From: Marinomonas sp. KMM3893
Lineage (GTDB): Bacteria; Pseudomonadota; Gammaproteobacteria; Pseudomonadales; Marinomonadaceae
NCBI RefSeq assembly: GCF_004352855.1
Contig: NZ_SJSC01000001.1
Coordinates: 868,001-932,000, forward strand
DNA length: 64,000 bases
Direction: 5' to 3'
Part shown: piece by piece, positions 9,084 to 17,811 of the stretch
Layout: each line of letters begins with the position of its first letter
How positions within the stretch are numbered: the stretch's first letter is position 1
Translations under genes and position numbers: made by a program
The notes under the pieces: model-generated
The model's input: only the letters and a program-made list of their open reading frames with translations
Database searches by the model: none
Told to the model about the DNA's origin: nothing

Positions 9084-10034
9084 CTAGTTCTGATTTTCTA
9101 CAGCAGAGGAAGGCACAACAATTAAGCTTGAGACTTTATTACGGCCACTTTCTTTCGCTTGATAAAGTAGATCATCCGCTTGCGCGATTAAATCTCTTGT
9201 CTCCAAGATACGGTTGGGGGTCATTTCCACTAAGCCAATACTGGCGGTCATATAAGGCGCTATAGGCGAACGCTCATTGGGAATTTTTAACTGACGTATC
9301 TCTTCTAACAAGGCTTTAGACAATACTAGCGCTTCCAGTAAAGTGGTATAGCTCCAAATAACGGCAAACTCTTCCCCACCATAGCGAGCACAAACATCAC
9401 CTGTGCGGCGGGCAAAGTTTTTTAATAGCGTACTCACCGCGATCAAACAATCATCCCCAGTCTGATGACCATAGGTATCATTGAGCAACTTAAAGTGATC
9501 TAGGTCGATCACCGCCAGACTAATTGGCTGTTTTAATGTCAAACATTGCTGCCATTGTTCACTCAAGATTTCATCAAACGCTCGGCGATTATAAATATTG
9601 GTCAAACCATCTCGGCGTGCCAGTTTTTCCACCGCTTTTTCTGCCAGTTTTCTCTCAGTGACATCCTGATGAGAAATAACAAAAAAATGCGCTTCGTTCA
9701 GCTTAAAAGGAGACACACGCATAATAAACCAGCGCTGCTCATTATTACTGTGACAGGGATATTCTAAATTGAAATACGCCTCTTTTTGATCAATAACACT
9801 TTTAATGCCGCGCCCTGCCAGAGCCCCAAACTCATCCCCTGCTAAAGCGGCACTATCGCAGACGGATAGATAATTCACCTTGCTCCAATCCTGCACAACC
9901 AAACAGTCATTATCACTGCCAAACTGAGACCAGCTATGGTTAACAAAGCAAATGTCTCCGCGCTCATTAATCACCGCAATATTCTCTGCAATTGAGTCTA
10001 AGATTAACCTCAAAAAATCGTCTGAATCTTCCAC
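9084..10034 (-). CDS. PAS-GGDEF diguanylate cyclase
   Basis: A 316-residue soluble protein beginning with GTG (AGGAAG eight bases upstream). The PAS domain (about 5-125) ends in the typical ISHQDVTERK linker and has no transmembrane segment. The GGDEF domain (about 138-305) has the active-site motif GGEEF at 219-223. A product-inhibition I-site RTGD (210-213) sits exactly five residues before it, so the enzyme is predicted active and feedback controlled. It would make c-di-GMP in response to a cytoplasmic cue sensed by PAS. The signal is unknown. Confidence 0.9.
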   Translation of the reverse strand: MEDSDDFLRLILDSIAENIAVINERGDICFVNHSWSQFGSDNDCLVVQDWSKVNYLSVCDSAALAGDEFGALAGRGIKSVIDQKEAYFNLEYPCHSNNEQRWFIMRVSPFKLNEAHFFVISHQDVTERKLAEKAVEKLARRDGLTNIYNRRAFDEILSEQWQQCLTLKQPISLAVIDLDHFKLLNDTYGHQTGDDCLIAVSTLLKNFARRTGDVCARYGGEEFAVIWSYTTLLEALVLSKALLEEIRQLKIPNERSPIAPYMTASIGLVEMTPNRILETRDLIAQADDLLYQAKESGRNKVSSLIVVPSSAVENQN

Positions 10035-10271
10035 TCACCGCTTCCTCGTCCTACAAATTGCGTTATTAATCATCGCTGAGTTCAAATACGACCCTAGCAC
10101 ACAGTAACACCAGCAATCCTTTGCTCTTTTAGAACACTCAAAACCAGATATCAGCGTCCCATACCAATACTAAAACTAAGCCTAGTACAGGCCGAAAAAC
10201 ATCTCAATTTAGAATTGTAAGCTTTTGAAAAGGCAAGAATTCTGTTTATAGCCAAGTACAAAAGCAAAAAA

Positions 10272-10304
10272 AAGAACCAGGGGATAAAACATCACTTGGC
10301 TCTT
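10272..10304 (-). terminator. Terminator of the sigma-54 regulator operon
   Basis: On the minus strand an 8-bp stem (AAGAGCCA / TGGTTCTT with one G-U pair) is followed by eight T residues, just past the stop of the response regulator. The remainder of the 10035-10327 gap shows nothing I can name. Confidence 0.65.
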
Positions 10305-10327
10305 CTTAGAAAATACGCATCGCGACT

Positions 10328-11755
10328 CTATTCAGAAGGAGTCTCTAGACCTTTACGGCTTTTTAGCCTTTTGCTTAATGCGGGCTGAGAAATCCCCAAC
10401 AATCGAGCCGCGATAGATTGGTTGCCATTGGCCCGTTTCATCGCTTCGTCGACCAATAAATCCGCTGATTTTTGCAAGGTTGGCAACGGGTGATCAACTG
10501 GGTATTGGAAAAAAGCGTCTGCCGCTTCAGGGCTTATGGATACATCGGCATTGTCACAAGCACGCTTAAACACCGCCATCGATAAGATACCGCCTCGATG
10601 ACGACTCACGGCATCAAAACACAAGGCCTGCAACTCTCGAACATTGCCTGGAAAAGCGTAGTTCTGTAGCAAAACAGGCAATTCTTTTGGCACTGTTGGC
10701 TTACTGCGCCCCAGTTCTTGTGCCGCTTTTTCAAGAAAATATTCTAATAATAATGGAATATCTGTGGGCCTTTTTCGTAATGCTGGCAAGTCGACTTGAT
10801 GGGTACACAGGCGATAATATAAATCTTTTCGAAAGCTGCCATCGGCTTGTTTGGTGTCTAGATTTTGATGCGTCGCAACAACCAAGCGCGCGTTAAGCCG
10901 CTTTGGTTTGTCCGACCCTAGTGGGTAATATTCGCCTTCTTGTAGCAAGCGCAATAATTTCACTTGCGATGCCAAACTAAGGTCCCCAATCTCATCTAAA
11001 AATAGCGTCCCACCACTGGCCTGCTCCACCATGCCTGAGCGAGCTTGGTCGGCACCACTAAAAGCGCCACGGGCGTGCCCAAATAAGGTATCGGAGAAAA
11101 AGCTATCGTCCACGCCAGCCACGTTCACACTGACCAATGGCCCTGTGCGGCCGCTCAAATCATGAATGGCTTGGGCAATGGCTTCTTTGCCCGTGCCACT
11201 TTCTCCTGTAATCAGCACGTGCCGACTGCTTTCTGAAACAGACTCTAAATACTGAAACACCAGCTTCATGCCTTTGTCTTGCGTCAAAATGTCCGCAAAT
11301 GCCTCTGGATGCTTTAGTGTGTCGGAGAAAAACAAACGTCGCATTTCTTGGTTTTCTAAGCGCATTTCCTGCATTTCAATGGCGCGTTTTATGCCATCGA
11401 TCAAACGCTTTTCTTCTGAGCTTTTAATAAAGTAATCAAACGCACCAGAACGAATACAACTGATGGCGGTTTCCAACTGGTTTAAACCGCTGACAATAAT
11501 GACATGAACCTCAGGGTGCCTTTCTACAATCTCAGACAGCAAGGCCTCGCCCGATAAGTGCGGCATATTAATGTCTAACAGCACCAAACCAATGCTGTGT
11601 TTTTCAATCATATCCATGGCTTGCCGACTGTCTTCACACGTATAAATATGATTAATGCCGGCGGCGGTTTCTAACAGTAAACTAAAACTTCGCAAAAACG
11701 AGGCTTCATCATCGATCAACAACACACCGAATGCGGGGTACAAATTCACACTCAT
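10328..11755 (-). CDS. Sigma-54-dependent response regulator, NtrC/DctD family
   Basis: A 475-residue three-domain activator. The receiver has its acidic pocket at 15-17 (DDE), phospho-Asp61 and Lys111. The AAA+ domain has Walker A GESGTGK at 184-190, the sigma-54 contact loop GAFSGA at 230-235 (usual form GAFTGA) and Walker B LFLDEI at 251-256. A Fis-type HTH ends the protein (NQSIAARLLGISQPALSKRL). Its start overlaps the stop of the kinase by four bases, so the two are translationally coupled. The symporter 4 kb away has a good sigma-54 promoter and is the best candidate target. T-to-S in the GAFTGA loop is tolerated in some members. Confidence 0.92.
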   Translation of the reverse strand: MSVNLYPAFGVLLIDDEASFLRSFSLLLETAAGINHIYTCEDSRQAMDMIEKHSIGLVLLDINMPHLSGEALLSEIVERHPEVHVIIVSGLNQLETAISCIRSGAFDYFIKSSEEKRLIDGIKRAIEMQEMRLENQEMRRLFFSDTLKHPEAFADILTQDKGMKLVFQYLESVSESSRHVLITGESGTGKEAIAQAIHDLSGRTGPLVSVNVAGVDDSFFSDTLFGHARGAFSGADQARSGMVEQASGGTLFLDEIGDLSLASQVKLLRLLQEGEYYPLGSDKPKRLNARLVVATHQNLDTKQADGSFRKDLYYRLCTHQVDLPALRKRPTDIPLLLEYFLEKAAQELGRSKPTVPKELPVLLQNYAFPGNVRELQALCFDAVSRHRGGILSMAVFKRACDNADVSISPEAADAFFQYPVDHPLPTLQKSADLLVDEAMKRANGNQSIAARLLGISQPALSKRLKSRKGLETPSE

Positions 11756-13443
11756 ATTTCTTCGCCTTTCACACTAATGGGCAAGGACAAGATTGCGCGT
11801 GTCCCTAACCCTAACACCGATTCATACTCCAGCGTCCCGCCATGTTCTTGAACAATCCCCGACGACACAGAAAGCCCTAATCCCATTCCGCCTTGATCCC
11901 GCTTCGTGGTGAAAAACGGATCATTTAGCTTAGAAAGGTTATCTGGCTCTATGCCTCTTCCTTGGTCTTGCACCTCTAAACACACCATAGCTCTTTCTTC
12001 ATTGTAATAAGAGATCACCTTGATGCCTTCTTTTTGGCTACTCAGGGCTTGGCATGCATTCACAATCAAGTTGATAACAACCTGCTCTATTTTTTGTTTA
12101 TTGCCTAAAATCTTTGGCAAAGAGTTGCTCAGCTCCGTACTAAAAGTAAAGGTCGATTGCTTAATCGTATTATCCACCAGCCTGATTGACACTTCGGCGA
12201 CCAGATTAAGGTCTACTTGCTCGCTTAAATCCAGTGGACCTTGACGAGCAAAGTCTCGAAGATCATCCACAATACGGCGAATGCGCTGGGCTCCCGTGGC
12301 AATGTCTTCTAGCATATAGGGAATTTTTTCGCGCATTCTGCTGTATGGCAAACCGCCGAGATCGAAGTCTCCGTGGTCACGATAATAAGCGTCATAGGCC
12401 TCTTCACTGTCTCGCAATACGCCCTTAAGTATGGAAATATTCATCGACACCAGACTGCAAGGGTTATTGATTTCATGGGCAACACCTGACACCAATACCC
12501 CTAACGAAGCCATCTTGTCCGCTTGTAATAATTGCTGCTGTTGTTGCTTTAATTCTTTAGTGCGACGGTTAACTTCTTTTTTAAGCATGCGGTTCCAAAC
12601 CACAATTCCGCCCAATGTAATCAATAACAACAAAGAGAGGATCGCCGCGGTCTGCCCTACTTTTTTCCAAGGGTATTGGCTTTTCTCTAATGCGCCAAAC
12701 CACTTTTCGTAGATCGCTTCCTGCCTGCCGGTGTTTTTTAAAATAGCCAGGCCTTCGCTAAACTTAGCCAACAAGTCTTCATTGCCTTTTTTGACCCCAA
12801 AACCATAACGCTGAGCAGCAAATGTCTGTCCCACCGGCTTGATGTTCGACAAAGCAAACTCTCGTCCCAAATACAAACCAGGAAGGTTCGCCACCACCGC
12901 ATAATCGTGTTTACCAGACGCCAGTAATCGCAAAGCATCCGCGTGGGTATCCACGGTAAACAAGTTCATTTTAATGTGCTGCTCTAAAATCAAGTCGTGC
13001 ATAATGCCGTCCTTCTGCACTATGACTTCCTTACCTTTAAGATCTTCTATGCTATTGATACTGGTTGACTGGTCGTCTCTGGCAAACACCGACTGATTAA
13101 TAATCGCGTAGTGAGGGGAAAAATCATAAACTTTGGCGCGCTCATCGGAATAGGTAATTCCTTGCAATACATCGATCTCCCCCTTTTCTATCGCGTCTCG
13201 CATGTCGGACCATTTGCCTAAACGTATTTCAATATTAATGCCCATCACGGCGGCAATTTCTTTGGTGAGTTCAGTGCCATAGCCTGTGGGGTTGCCCTCT
13301 TGATCTAGGAATTCGTAAGGAGGGTAATTAAAATCCCCACCGACAATCACTACTTTGTTGGTCGATCCAGCAAGCGTTCTAGCGTCGGCCTCCAACGAAG
13401 GCAAAAAGAACAAGCAGCAAACACACACATAATATCGAAACAT
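11752..13443 (-). CDS. Sensor histidine kinase with periplasmic amino-acid-binding-like domain
   Basis: A 563-residue membrane kinase. A signal segment (about 1-20) precedes an SBP_bac_3 domain (about 28-252) that resembles polar amino-acid-binding proteins, with DFNYPPYEF and LQGITYSDER. One transmembrane helix (about 264-284), a coiled coil rich in Gln, then HisKA with phospho-acceptor His323 (VAHEINNP), and an HATPase with DQGRGI and GMGLGLSV follow. It is predicted to sense a small solute and phosphorylate the partner regulator. It follows the LysR gene by three bases. Confidence 0.9.
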   Translation of the reverse strand: MFRYYVCVCCLFFLPSLEADARTLAGSTNKVVIVGGDFNYPPYEFLDQEGNPTGYGTELTKEIAAVMGINIEIRLGKWSDMRDAIEKGEIDVLQGITYSDERAKVYDFSPHYAIINQSVFARDDQSTSINSIEDLKGKEVIVQKDGIMHDLILEQHIKMNLFTVDTHADALRLLASGKHDYAVVANLPGLYLGREFALSNIKPVGQTFAAQRYGFGVKKGNEDLLAKFSEGLAILKNTGRQEAIYEKWFGALEKSQYPWKKVGQTAAILSLLLLITLGGIVVWNRMLKKEVNRRTKELKQQQQQLLQADKMASLGVLVSGVAHEINNPCSLVSMNISILKGVLRDSEEAYDAYYRDHGDFDLGGLPYSRMREKIPYMLEDIATGAQRIRRIVDDLRDFARQGPLDLSEQVDLNLVAEVSIRLVDNTIKQSTFTFSTELSNSLPKILGNKQKIEQVVINLIVNACQALSSQKEGIKVISYYNEERAMVCLEVQDQGRGIEPDNLSKLNDPFFTTKRDQGGMGLGLSVSSGIVQEHGGTLEYESVLGLGTRAILSLPISVKGEEI

Positions 13444-13446
13444 GAT

Positions 13447-14373
13447 TTAGGTCTTTTCCAGTGAAGAATCTACAACGTCATAACGGCGCTGCAAAATACC
13501 CCAGAGCCTTTCCGCTTCAGGACTTAACAGTCGATTACAACGATAAACACACACGGTAAGAGGCAACTGCCAAGAGGCGTCGCCACAAATAGACAAGAAC
13601 CCTTGTTTAAGCTCTTCTGTCACAGAGAAAGTAGGCACCCACGCCACTCCCATGCGCTGTAGCGCCATCACTTTAAGACTGTCGGCCATTGGAGATTCAA
13701 ACAACTGACGAAGATTAAGTTTACGTGGCGGATCATCCAACAAGCTTTTTACCCGTCGACCAAGATAAATGCCCTCAGGGTAAGCGAGGTAAGGGATGTC
13801 TTCTTGTGTCTTTGCATCTAAGCTGTATATCGGCTCCCCTTCTTCGTCTTGATAACACACAGGCACTAACGATTCTGTCTGCAACTCTAGTCGCGAAAAG
13901 AGCCCATTTGACAGGCTAAAGTCGTCAAACGCGACAAGAAAATCACACAAACCATTTTTCAGCGCATGCACGCTGTCATCGACATTGGCAACCAATTGAC
14001 GGATCTGCACATGCTCTAAATCGGCTTTAATTGACTGCGCGAAGGAGGGAAAAAGGGACAACGAAAGCGTGTGCGAAACGGCCACATTCAAAACCGGCGT
14101 AGCGGATTTTTTTAAGGCACAAAGGTGGGCAATACTTTCATTCAATTGTGAGACTAGATTTTTAGCCGTAATCCGAAACAAGGTACCTTCATCGGTTAAT
14201 TGTACTGGGAACCGAGTTCTATCAATTAACTCACGGCCTACCGCGGCTTCTAACGCTTTAATACGGCGACTAAAGGCTGGTTGAGTTAAAAACCTTTCCT
14301 CCGCAGATTTTGAAAAGCTTTGGGTATGGGCGAGTGATAAAAAATCTTCAAGCCACTTTGTTTCAATATTCAT
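13447..14373 (-). CDS. LysR-family regulator, HypT/YjiE-like
   Basis: A 308-residue LTTR. The first 60 residues (MNIETKWLEDFLSLA, then SFSKSAEERFLTQPAFSRRI) match the HypT/YjiE branch closely. E. coli HypT is a hypochlorite-responsive regulator, but that response depends on particular methionines that I cannot map here, so the name is for branch only. It heads a three-gene operon with the kinase and sigma-54 regulator. It is divergent from the Asp/Glu racemase, which makes amino-acid control more likely than oxidant sensing. Confidence 0.82.
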   Translation of the reverse strand: MNIETKWLEDFLSLAHTQSFSKSAEERFLTQPAFSRRIKALEAAVGRELIDRTRFPVQLTDEGTLFRITAKNLVSQLNESIAHLCALKKSATPVLNVAVSHTLSLSLFPSFAQSIKADLEHVQIRQLVANVDDSVHALKNGLCDFLVAFDDFSLSNGLFSRLELQTESLVPVCYQDEEGEPIYSLDAKTQEDIPYLAYPEGIYLGRRVKSLLDDPPRKLNLRQLFESPMADSLKVMALQRMGVAWVPTFSVTEELKQGFLSICGDASWQLPLTVCVYRCNRLLSPEAERLWGILQRRYDVVDSSLEKT

Positions 14374-14605
14374 GGAATTCAGACCTTCTAAATAATAACC
14401 CTGAGTATACCTTTTTAGCGACGATATACACCCAATAGCTCTCTTATGCGTTCTTTATACAAACCAAAACAACCAACTAACCATATGATTTTATTAATTT
14501 AAAATACAGTATATGTTTAATACGCATAGCCCTTGCAAAAGCGGCATTAGAACGACCTAACTTTCAGCGTTACTGTTGCCTTGTTAACTTAAAGAGGAAA
14601 TCGCT

Positions 14606-15313
14606 GTGAGTGCTACAATTGGTATTTTAGGTGGTATGGGTCCTTTGGCGACATTGGATTTCGTACAAAAAATTATTCATCATACCCATGCAGGCAGTGA
14701 TCAGGAAAATATTCCTCTGCAGATTCATTGCGTCCCGCAAATTCCTGATCGCACCGCTTTTCTCATGGGCAGCGGAGAATCCCCACTGCCCGCACTCACC
14801 GCAGGCCTCAATACTTTAATCGCCACCAAAGTAAGCTGTATTACCATTCCCTGTAATACCGCCCACTATTGGCATCCAGATTTACAAAGCATCTGCTCGG
14901 TTCCGATCCTGCATATTGCGCAAACCTGTGCCCAACAATTAACCCACCAACACATTAAATCGGTTGCCCTCATGGCGACAGATGGCACCTTAAAAGCCGG
15001 TTTTTATAGCAAAGAATTGGCGCAGTACGGTATCGAATTAACACTGCCATCGACAAAAATTCAAGAAAAAGTCATGAGTGGCATTTACTTAGTGAAAGCG
15101 GGCTCAGTCGAAGAAGGCGCCAAAATACTGGAAGACTGCGTGAAAGACTTACTAAGCACAGGCGTGGAATCCATCATTCTCGGCTGCACCGAAATTCCTT
15201 TCGCTTTAGACCATATACATTCAGAAACCAAGCCATTCACACTCGATGCGACAGACACTCTCGCTAAAGCCTGCGTTGATTGGTACGCCATTGCGAAACA
15301 AGAAACCTTATAA
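14606..15313 (+). CDS. Aspartate/glutamate racemase family protein
   Basis: A 235-residue enzyme starting at GTG, with AAAGAGG nine bases upstream. The N-terminal GILGGMGPLAT is typical of the RacX/YgeA-type aspartate racemases. The two catalytic cysteines are Cys83 (IPCNTAH) and Cys194 (GCTEIP), so the two-base racemisation mechanism looks intact. It should interconvert D- and L-aspartate, glutamate or a broader set of amino acids. It is followed 235 bp later by an acidic amino-acid symporter and divergent from a three-regulator operon. Confidence 0.85.
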   Translation: MSATIGILGGMGPLATLDFVQKIIHHTHAGSDQENIPLQIHCVPQIPDRTAFLMGSGESPLPALTAGLNTLIATKVSCITIPCNTAHYWHPDLQSICSVPILHIAQTCAQQLTHQHIKSVALMATDGTLKAGFYSKELAQYGIELTLPSTKIQEKVMSGIYLVKAGSVEEGAKILEDCVKDLLSTGVESIILGCTEIPFALDHIHSETKPFTLDATDTLAKACVDWYAIAKQETL

Positions 15314-15324
15314 CTTAAGTTATA
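15309..15324. repeat. Perfect 16-bp palindrome at the racemase stop codon
   Basis: TATAACTTAAGTTATA is fully self-complementary and includes the racemase TAA stop. A related half, ATAAGTTATA, recurs near 15404. It is a candidate binding site upstream of the sigma-54 promoter at 15480. Confidence 0.45.
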
Positions 15325-15333
15325 CGCAGGCGT

Positions 15334-15356
15334 TTGGTTATATCCATTCTAACCAA
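15334..15356. promoter_or_regulatory. Inverted repeat, candidate upstream activator site
   Basis: TTGGTTA and TAACCAA, perfect 7-base arms separated by 9 bases, lie about 125-145 bp before the sigma-54 promoter. That is the usual distance for NtrC-family activator binding. A weak transcription hairpin after the racemase gene is the alternative, but no T run follows. Confidence 0.4.
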
Positions 15357-15479
15357 TTGAAAAGTATAGAGTTTTTATTAATGGTCTTAGATTTTCAATA
15401 ATATAAGTTATACCGTTTTTTTTAAATAGATTTAAAAATTAATCCAATAAAAACAAAGTGTTAAATAGATAAACCTAGC

Positions 15480-15495
15480 TGGCACACCAATTGCA
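15480..15495 (+). promoter_or_regulatory. Sigma-54 promoter of the symporter gene
   Basis: TGGCACACCAATTGCA matches the consensus TGGCACG-N4-TTGCW at all conserved positions but one. The -24 GG (15481-15482) and -12 GC (15493-15494) are exactly ten bases apart. Transcription would start near 15506, about 43 bp before the ATG. Confidence 0.8.
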
Positions 15496-15548
15496 AATTC
15501 ACATAATTATAAATTCTAAAAAATAACGAAATACAAAAGGAAACCTCT

Positions 15549-16844
15549 ATGACAAATAACACAACAGGCCAAAAGCAACCTGGCTTCTGGGGAAAAATGC
15601 CACTTTGGCAGAAGATATTCATCGGTATGGGACTAGGGGTCGTGGCTGGGGTACTCCTTGGACCAGACTCTGAGTTTCTAAAACCCATAGGCACCTTGTT
15701 TGTTAATGCCATCAAGATGCTGATAGTGCCACTTATTTTCTGCTCTCTCGTAGTAGGTGTTACCTCTATGGAAGACAGTCGCAAAATGGGTCGCATTGGC
15801 GCAAAATCCGTTCTTCTTTATTTAGGAACAACAGCCGTAGCCATTACCATAGGGCTAGTATTTGGGTCTGTTTTCGCCCCTGGCGCTGGCTTAAATATGG
15901 TGGCAAATGAAACCTCAACCGTGGTGAAAGAAGCCCCTACTTTAGTGCAAACCTTTTTAAACCTTATTCCTAAAAACCCGGTGAATGCCTTAGCGGCAGG
16001 CAATATTTTGCAAATCATCGTCTTTGCATTGGGTCTAGGCATCGCGTTTAATCTATGTGGCGAAAAAGCAAAACCGGCGGTTGCTGTGTTTGAAAGTCTA
16101 GCGGAAGCCATGTACAAACTAACTGAATTGGTTATGAAACTAGCGCCATACGGTGTCTTTGGTTTGATGGCTTGGGTTTCTGGCAAATACGGTATCGAAG
16201 TTTTGCTACCATTAATCAAAGTAATCGCTGTCGTTTACCTTGGCTGTATCGTTCACGTTCTTGTCGTTTACGCAGGCTTAATCGGTACTATCGGTCGCTT
16301 GAATCCTGTGCGTTACTTAAAAGCCTTGTTAAACCCTGCTGCCGTTGCTTTTACCACTACCAGTAGCTCCGGCACCTTGCCTGCGACCATCAAAGCATCA
16401 CGTGAAGAGCTTGGTGTTTCTAAAGGCGTTGCCAGCTTCGTCTTGCCATTGGGCGCCACCATCAACATGGATGGCACCGCGTTATACCAAGGTGTGTGTG
16501 CTCTTTTCATCGCACAAGCTTTTGGCATTGACCTAGACATGGCCGATTACCTACTTATCATCATGACTTCTACTCTGGCTTCTATTGGTACTGCTGGTGT
16601 TCCTGGCGCGGGCTTGATCATGCTGTCATTGGTACTTACCACCGTTGGCCTACCTATTGAAGGCTTAGCGATTGTTGCCGGTATCGACCGTATCCTAGAC
16701 ATGGCGAGAACCAGCGTAAACGTATGTGGTGACTTGATGGTGTCTGCACTGGTCGGAAAAAGCGAAAATGAGCTAGACGAGTCAATCTACAACAAAGAAG
16801 GCTACAGCAAAGAAGGCTACAGCAAAGAAAGCACAGTGGCCTAA
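15549..16844 (+). CDS. Dicarboxylate/amino acid:cation symporter (DAACS, GltP/DctA family)
   Basis: A 431-residue inner-membrane symporter for C4-dicarboxylates or acidic amino acids. The family hallmarks are the serine-rich hairpin TTTSSSGTLPATI, the NMDGTALYQG helix, and GTAGVPGAG. AAAGGAAA lies before the ATG. A strong sigma-54 promoter stands upstream, and a sigma-54 regulator with an amino-acid-type sensor is encoded nearby. With the racemase alongside, glutamate/aspartate is the likelier substrate. The C-terminus has a short tandem GYSKE repeat encoded by a 15-base DNA repeat. Confidence 0.9.
   Translation: MTNNTTGQKQPGFWGKMPLWQKIFIGMGLGVVAGVLLGPDSEFLKPIGTLFVNAIKMLIVPLIFCSLVVGVTSMEDSRKMGRIGAKSVLLYLGTTAVAITIGLVFGSVFAPGAGLNMVANETSTVVKEAPTLVQTFLNLIPKNPVNALAAGNILQIIVFALGLGIAFNLCGEKAKPAVAVFESLAEAMYKLTELVMKLAPYGVFGLMAWVSGKYGIEVLLPLIKVIAVVYLGCIVHVLVVYAGLIGTIGRLNPVRYLKALLNPAAVAFTTTSSSGTLPATIKASREELGVSKGVASFVLPLGATINMDGTALYQGVCALFIAQAFGIDLDMADYLLIIMTSTLASIGTAGVPGAGLIMLSLVLTTVGLPIEGLAIVAGIDRILDMARTSVNVCGDLMVSALVGKSENELDESIYNKEGYSKEGYSKESTVA
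16794..16823 (+). repeat. In-frame 15-bp tandem repeat at the symporter C-terminus
   Basis: Two exact copies of AAAGAAGGCTACAGC are followed by a partial third (AAAGAAAGC). Each adds KEGYS to the cytoplasmic tail. The length is a multiple of three, so copy changes would keep the frame. Confidence 0.8.
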
Positions 16845-16884
16845 CCTGTAATAGCCATGATTGGCTAAGAAACCATGACCAATA

Positions 16885-16916
16885 AAAACGCCCGTCTTTT
16901 GCAAGACGGGCGTTTT
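16885..16916 (+). terminator. Strong intrinsic terminator after the symporter
   Basis: A 14-bp stem AAAACGCCCGTCTT / AAGACGGGCGTTTT with a 4-base loop is followed by T residues. It also faces the end of the minus-strand hut operon. Confidence 0.93.
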
Positions 16917-16980
16917 TTGGTGGAGATTAAATATCTCTAAACTTGGCTAAAAAGTTCTCAAAGAAATGCTCCTTTGAACG

Positions 16981-17811
16981 TTAGAGCTTCACACTCAACA
17001 AAGCGTCCACCAGTTTTCTCAGTTGTTTCTGAATCACGGGAAATTTATCTTCGTCCAGTAAGTATTGACCTTGTTTTACTAGCTCGTCGTTTAGATAGGT
17101 GGCTTGAGAGAGTTCCAGTTGGATGGCATGAATGCCTTCTGCTGGCTGACCAAAACCACGGGTGATGTAGCCGCCTTTAAAGCGACCATTAGCCACTTGG
17201 CTGTAGTTGTTCGACAAACACGCTTGCGCGCTTTTTAAAACCGCAGGGGCACAAGATTCACCGGCGTTGGTGCCCCAGTTAAAGTCTGGCAGTTTGCCCT
17301 CAAACAACATAGGCACTTCTGCTGCTATGCTGTGTGCATCCAACAAAATAGCGTAACCAAATTTGGCTTTAATGCGCGCCAGCTCGTCTTCAATTTGCTG
17401 ATGATATGGGCGCCAGATCTGCTCTTTGCATAATGCGTGATGCACATCTGTAGGTTCTTTTCCTGCTAAAAACGTCGGGCTTTCATCAAACAAAATATCT
17501 GGGAACAACCCTGTTGTCTTAGTGGTGTACAAGGCTGCATCATCATAAGGTCGATTTAAATCAATCACATAACGCGAGTAATTGGCTGAAATAACACTGA
17601 CGCCACGAGCCGCTAGATCGCCATAAAGCTCTGGAATATACCAATCCGTATCGGGCAAGCGCTTGGCTTTCTCCGTCAACGACTCTTCTTCTGTTACGGT
17701 TAATTGCAAACCAGAATGCGGCATACTCACCAATAATGGCGAATCCCCCTGATGGAACTCAAAAGGCGATTCAATCCGATTATGAACAGGCTGAAGCTCT
17801 ACATTACTCAT
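16981..17811 (-). CDS. hutG: N-formylglutamate deformylase
   Basis: A 276-residue zinc hydrolase of the N-formylglutamate amidohydrolase family. It catalyses the last step of the five-step histidine route, from N-formylglutamate to glutamate plus formate. Visible motifs are [17 protein letters not shown] and LLDAHS, the last two carrying metal or catalytic residues. It overlaps hutI by 8 bp and is the distal gene of the hutU-hutH-hutI-hutG row. Its partner enzyme HutF is encoded divergently at 22808. Confidence 0.93.
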   Translation of the reverse strand: MSNVELQPVHNRIESPFEFHQGDSPLLVSMPHSGLQLTVTEEESLTEKAKRLPDTDWYIPELYGDLAARGVSVISANYSRYVIDLNRPYDDAALYTTKTTGLFPDILFDESPTFLAGKEPTDVHHALCKEQIWRPYHQQIEDELARIKAKFGYAILLDAHSIAAEVPMLFEGKLPDFNWGTNAGESCAPAVLKSAQACLSNNYSQVANGRFKGGYITRGFGQPAEGIHAIQLELSQATYLNDELVKQGQYLLDEDKFPVIQKQLRKLVDALLSVKL

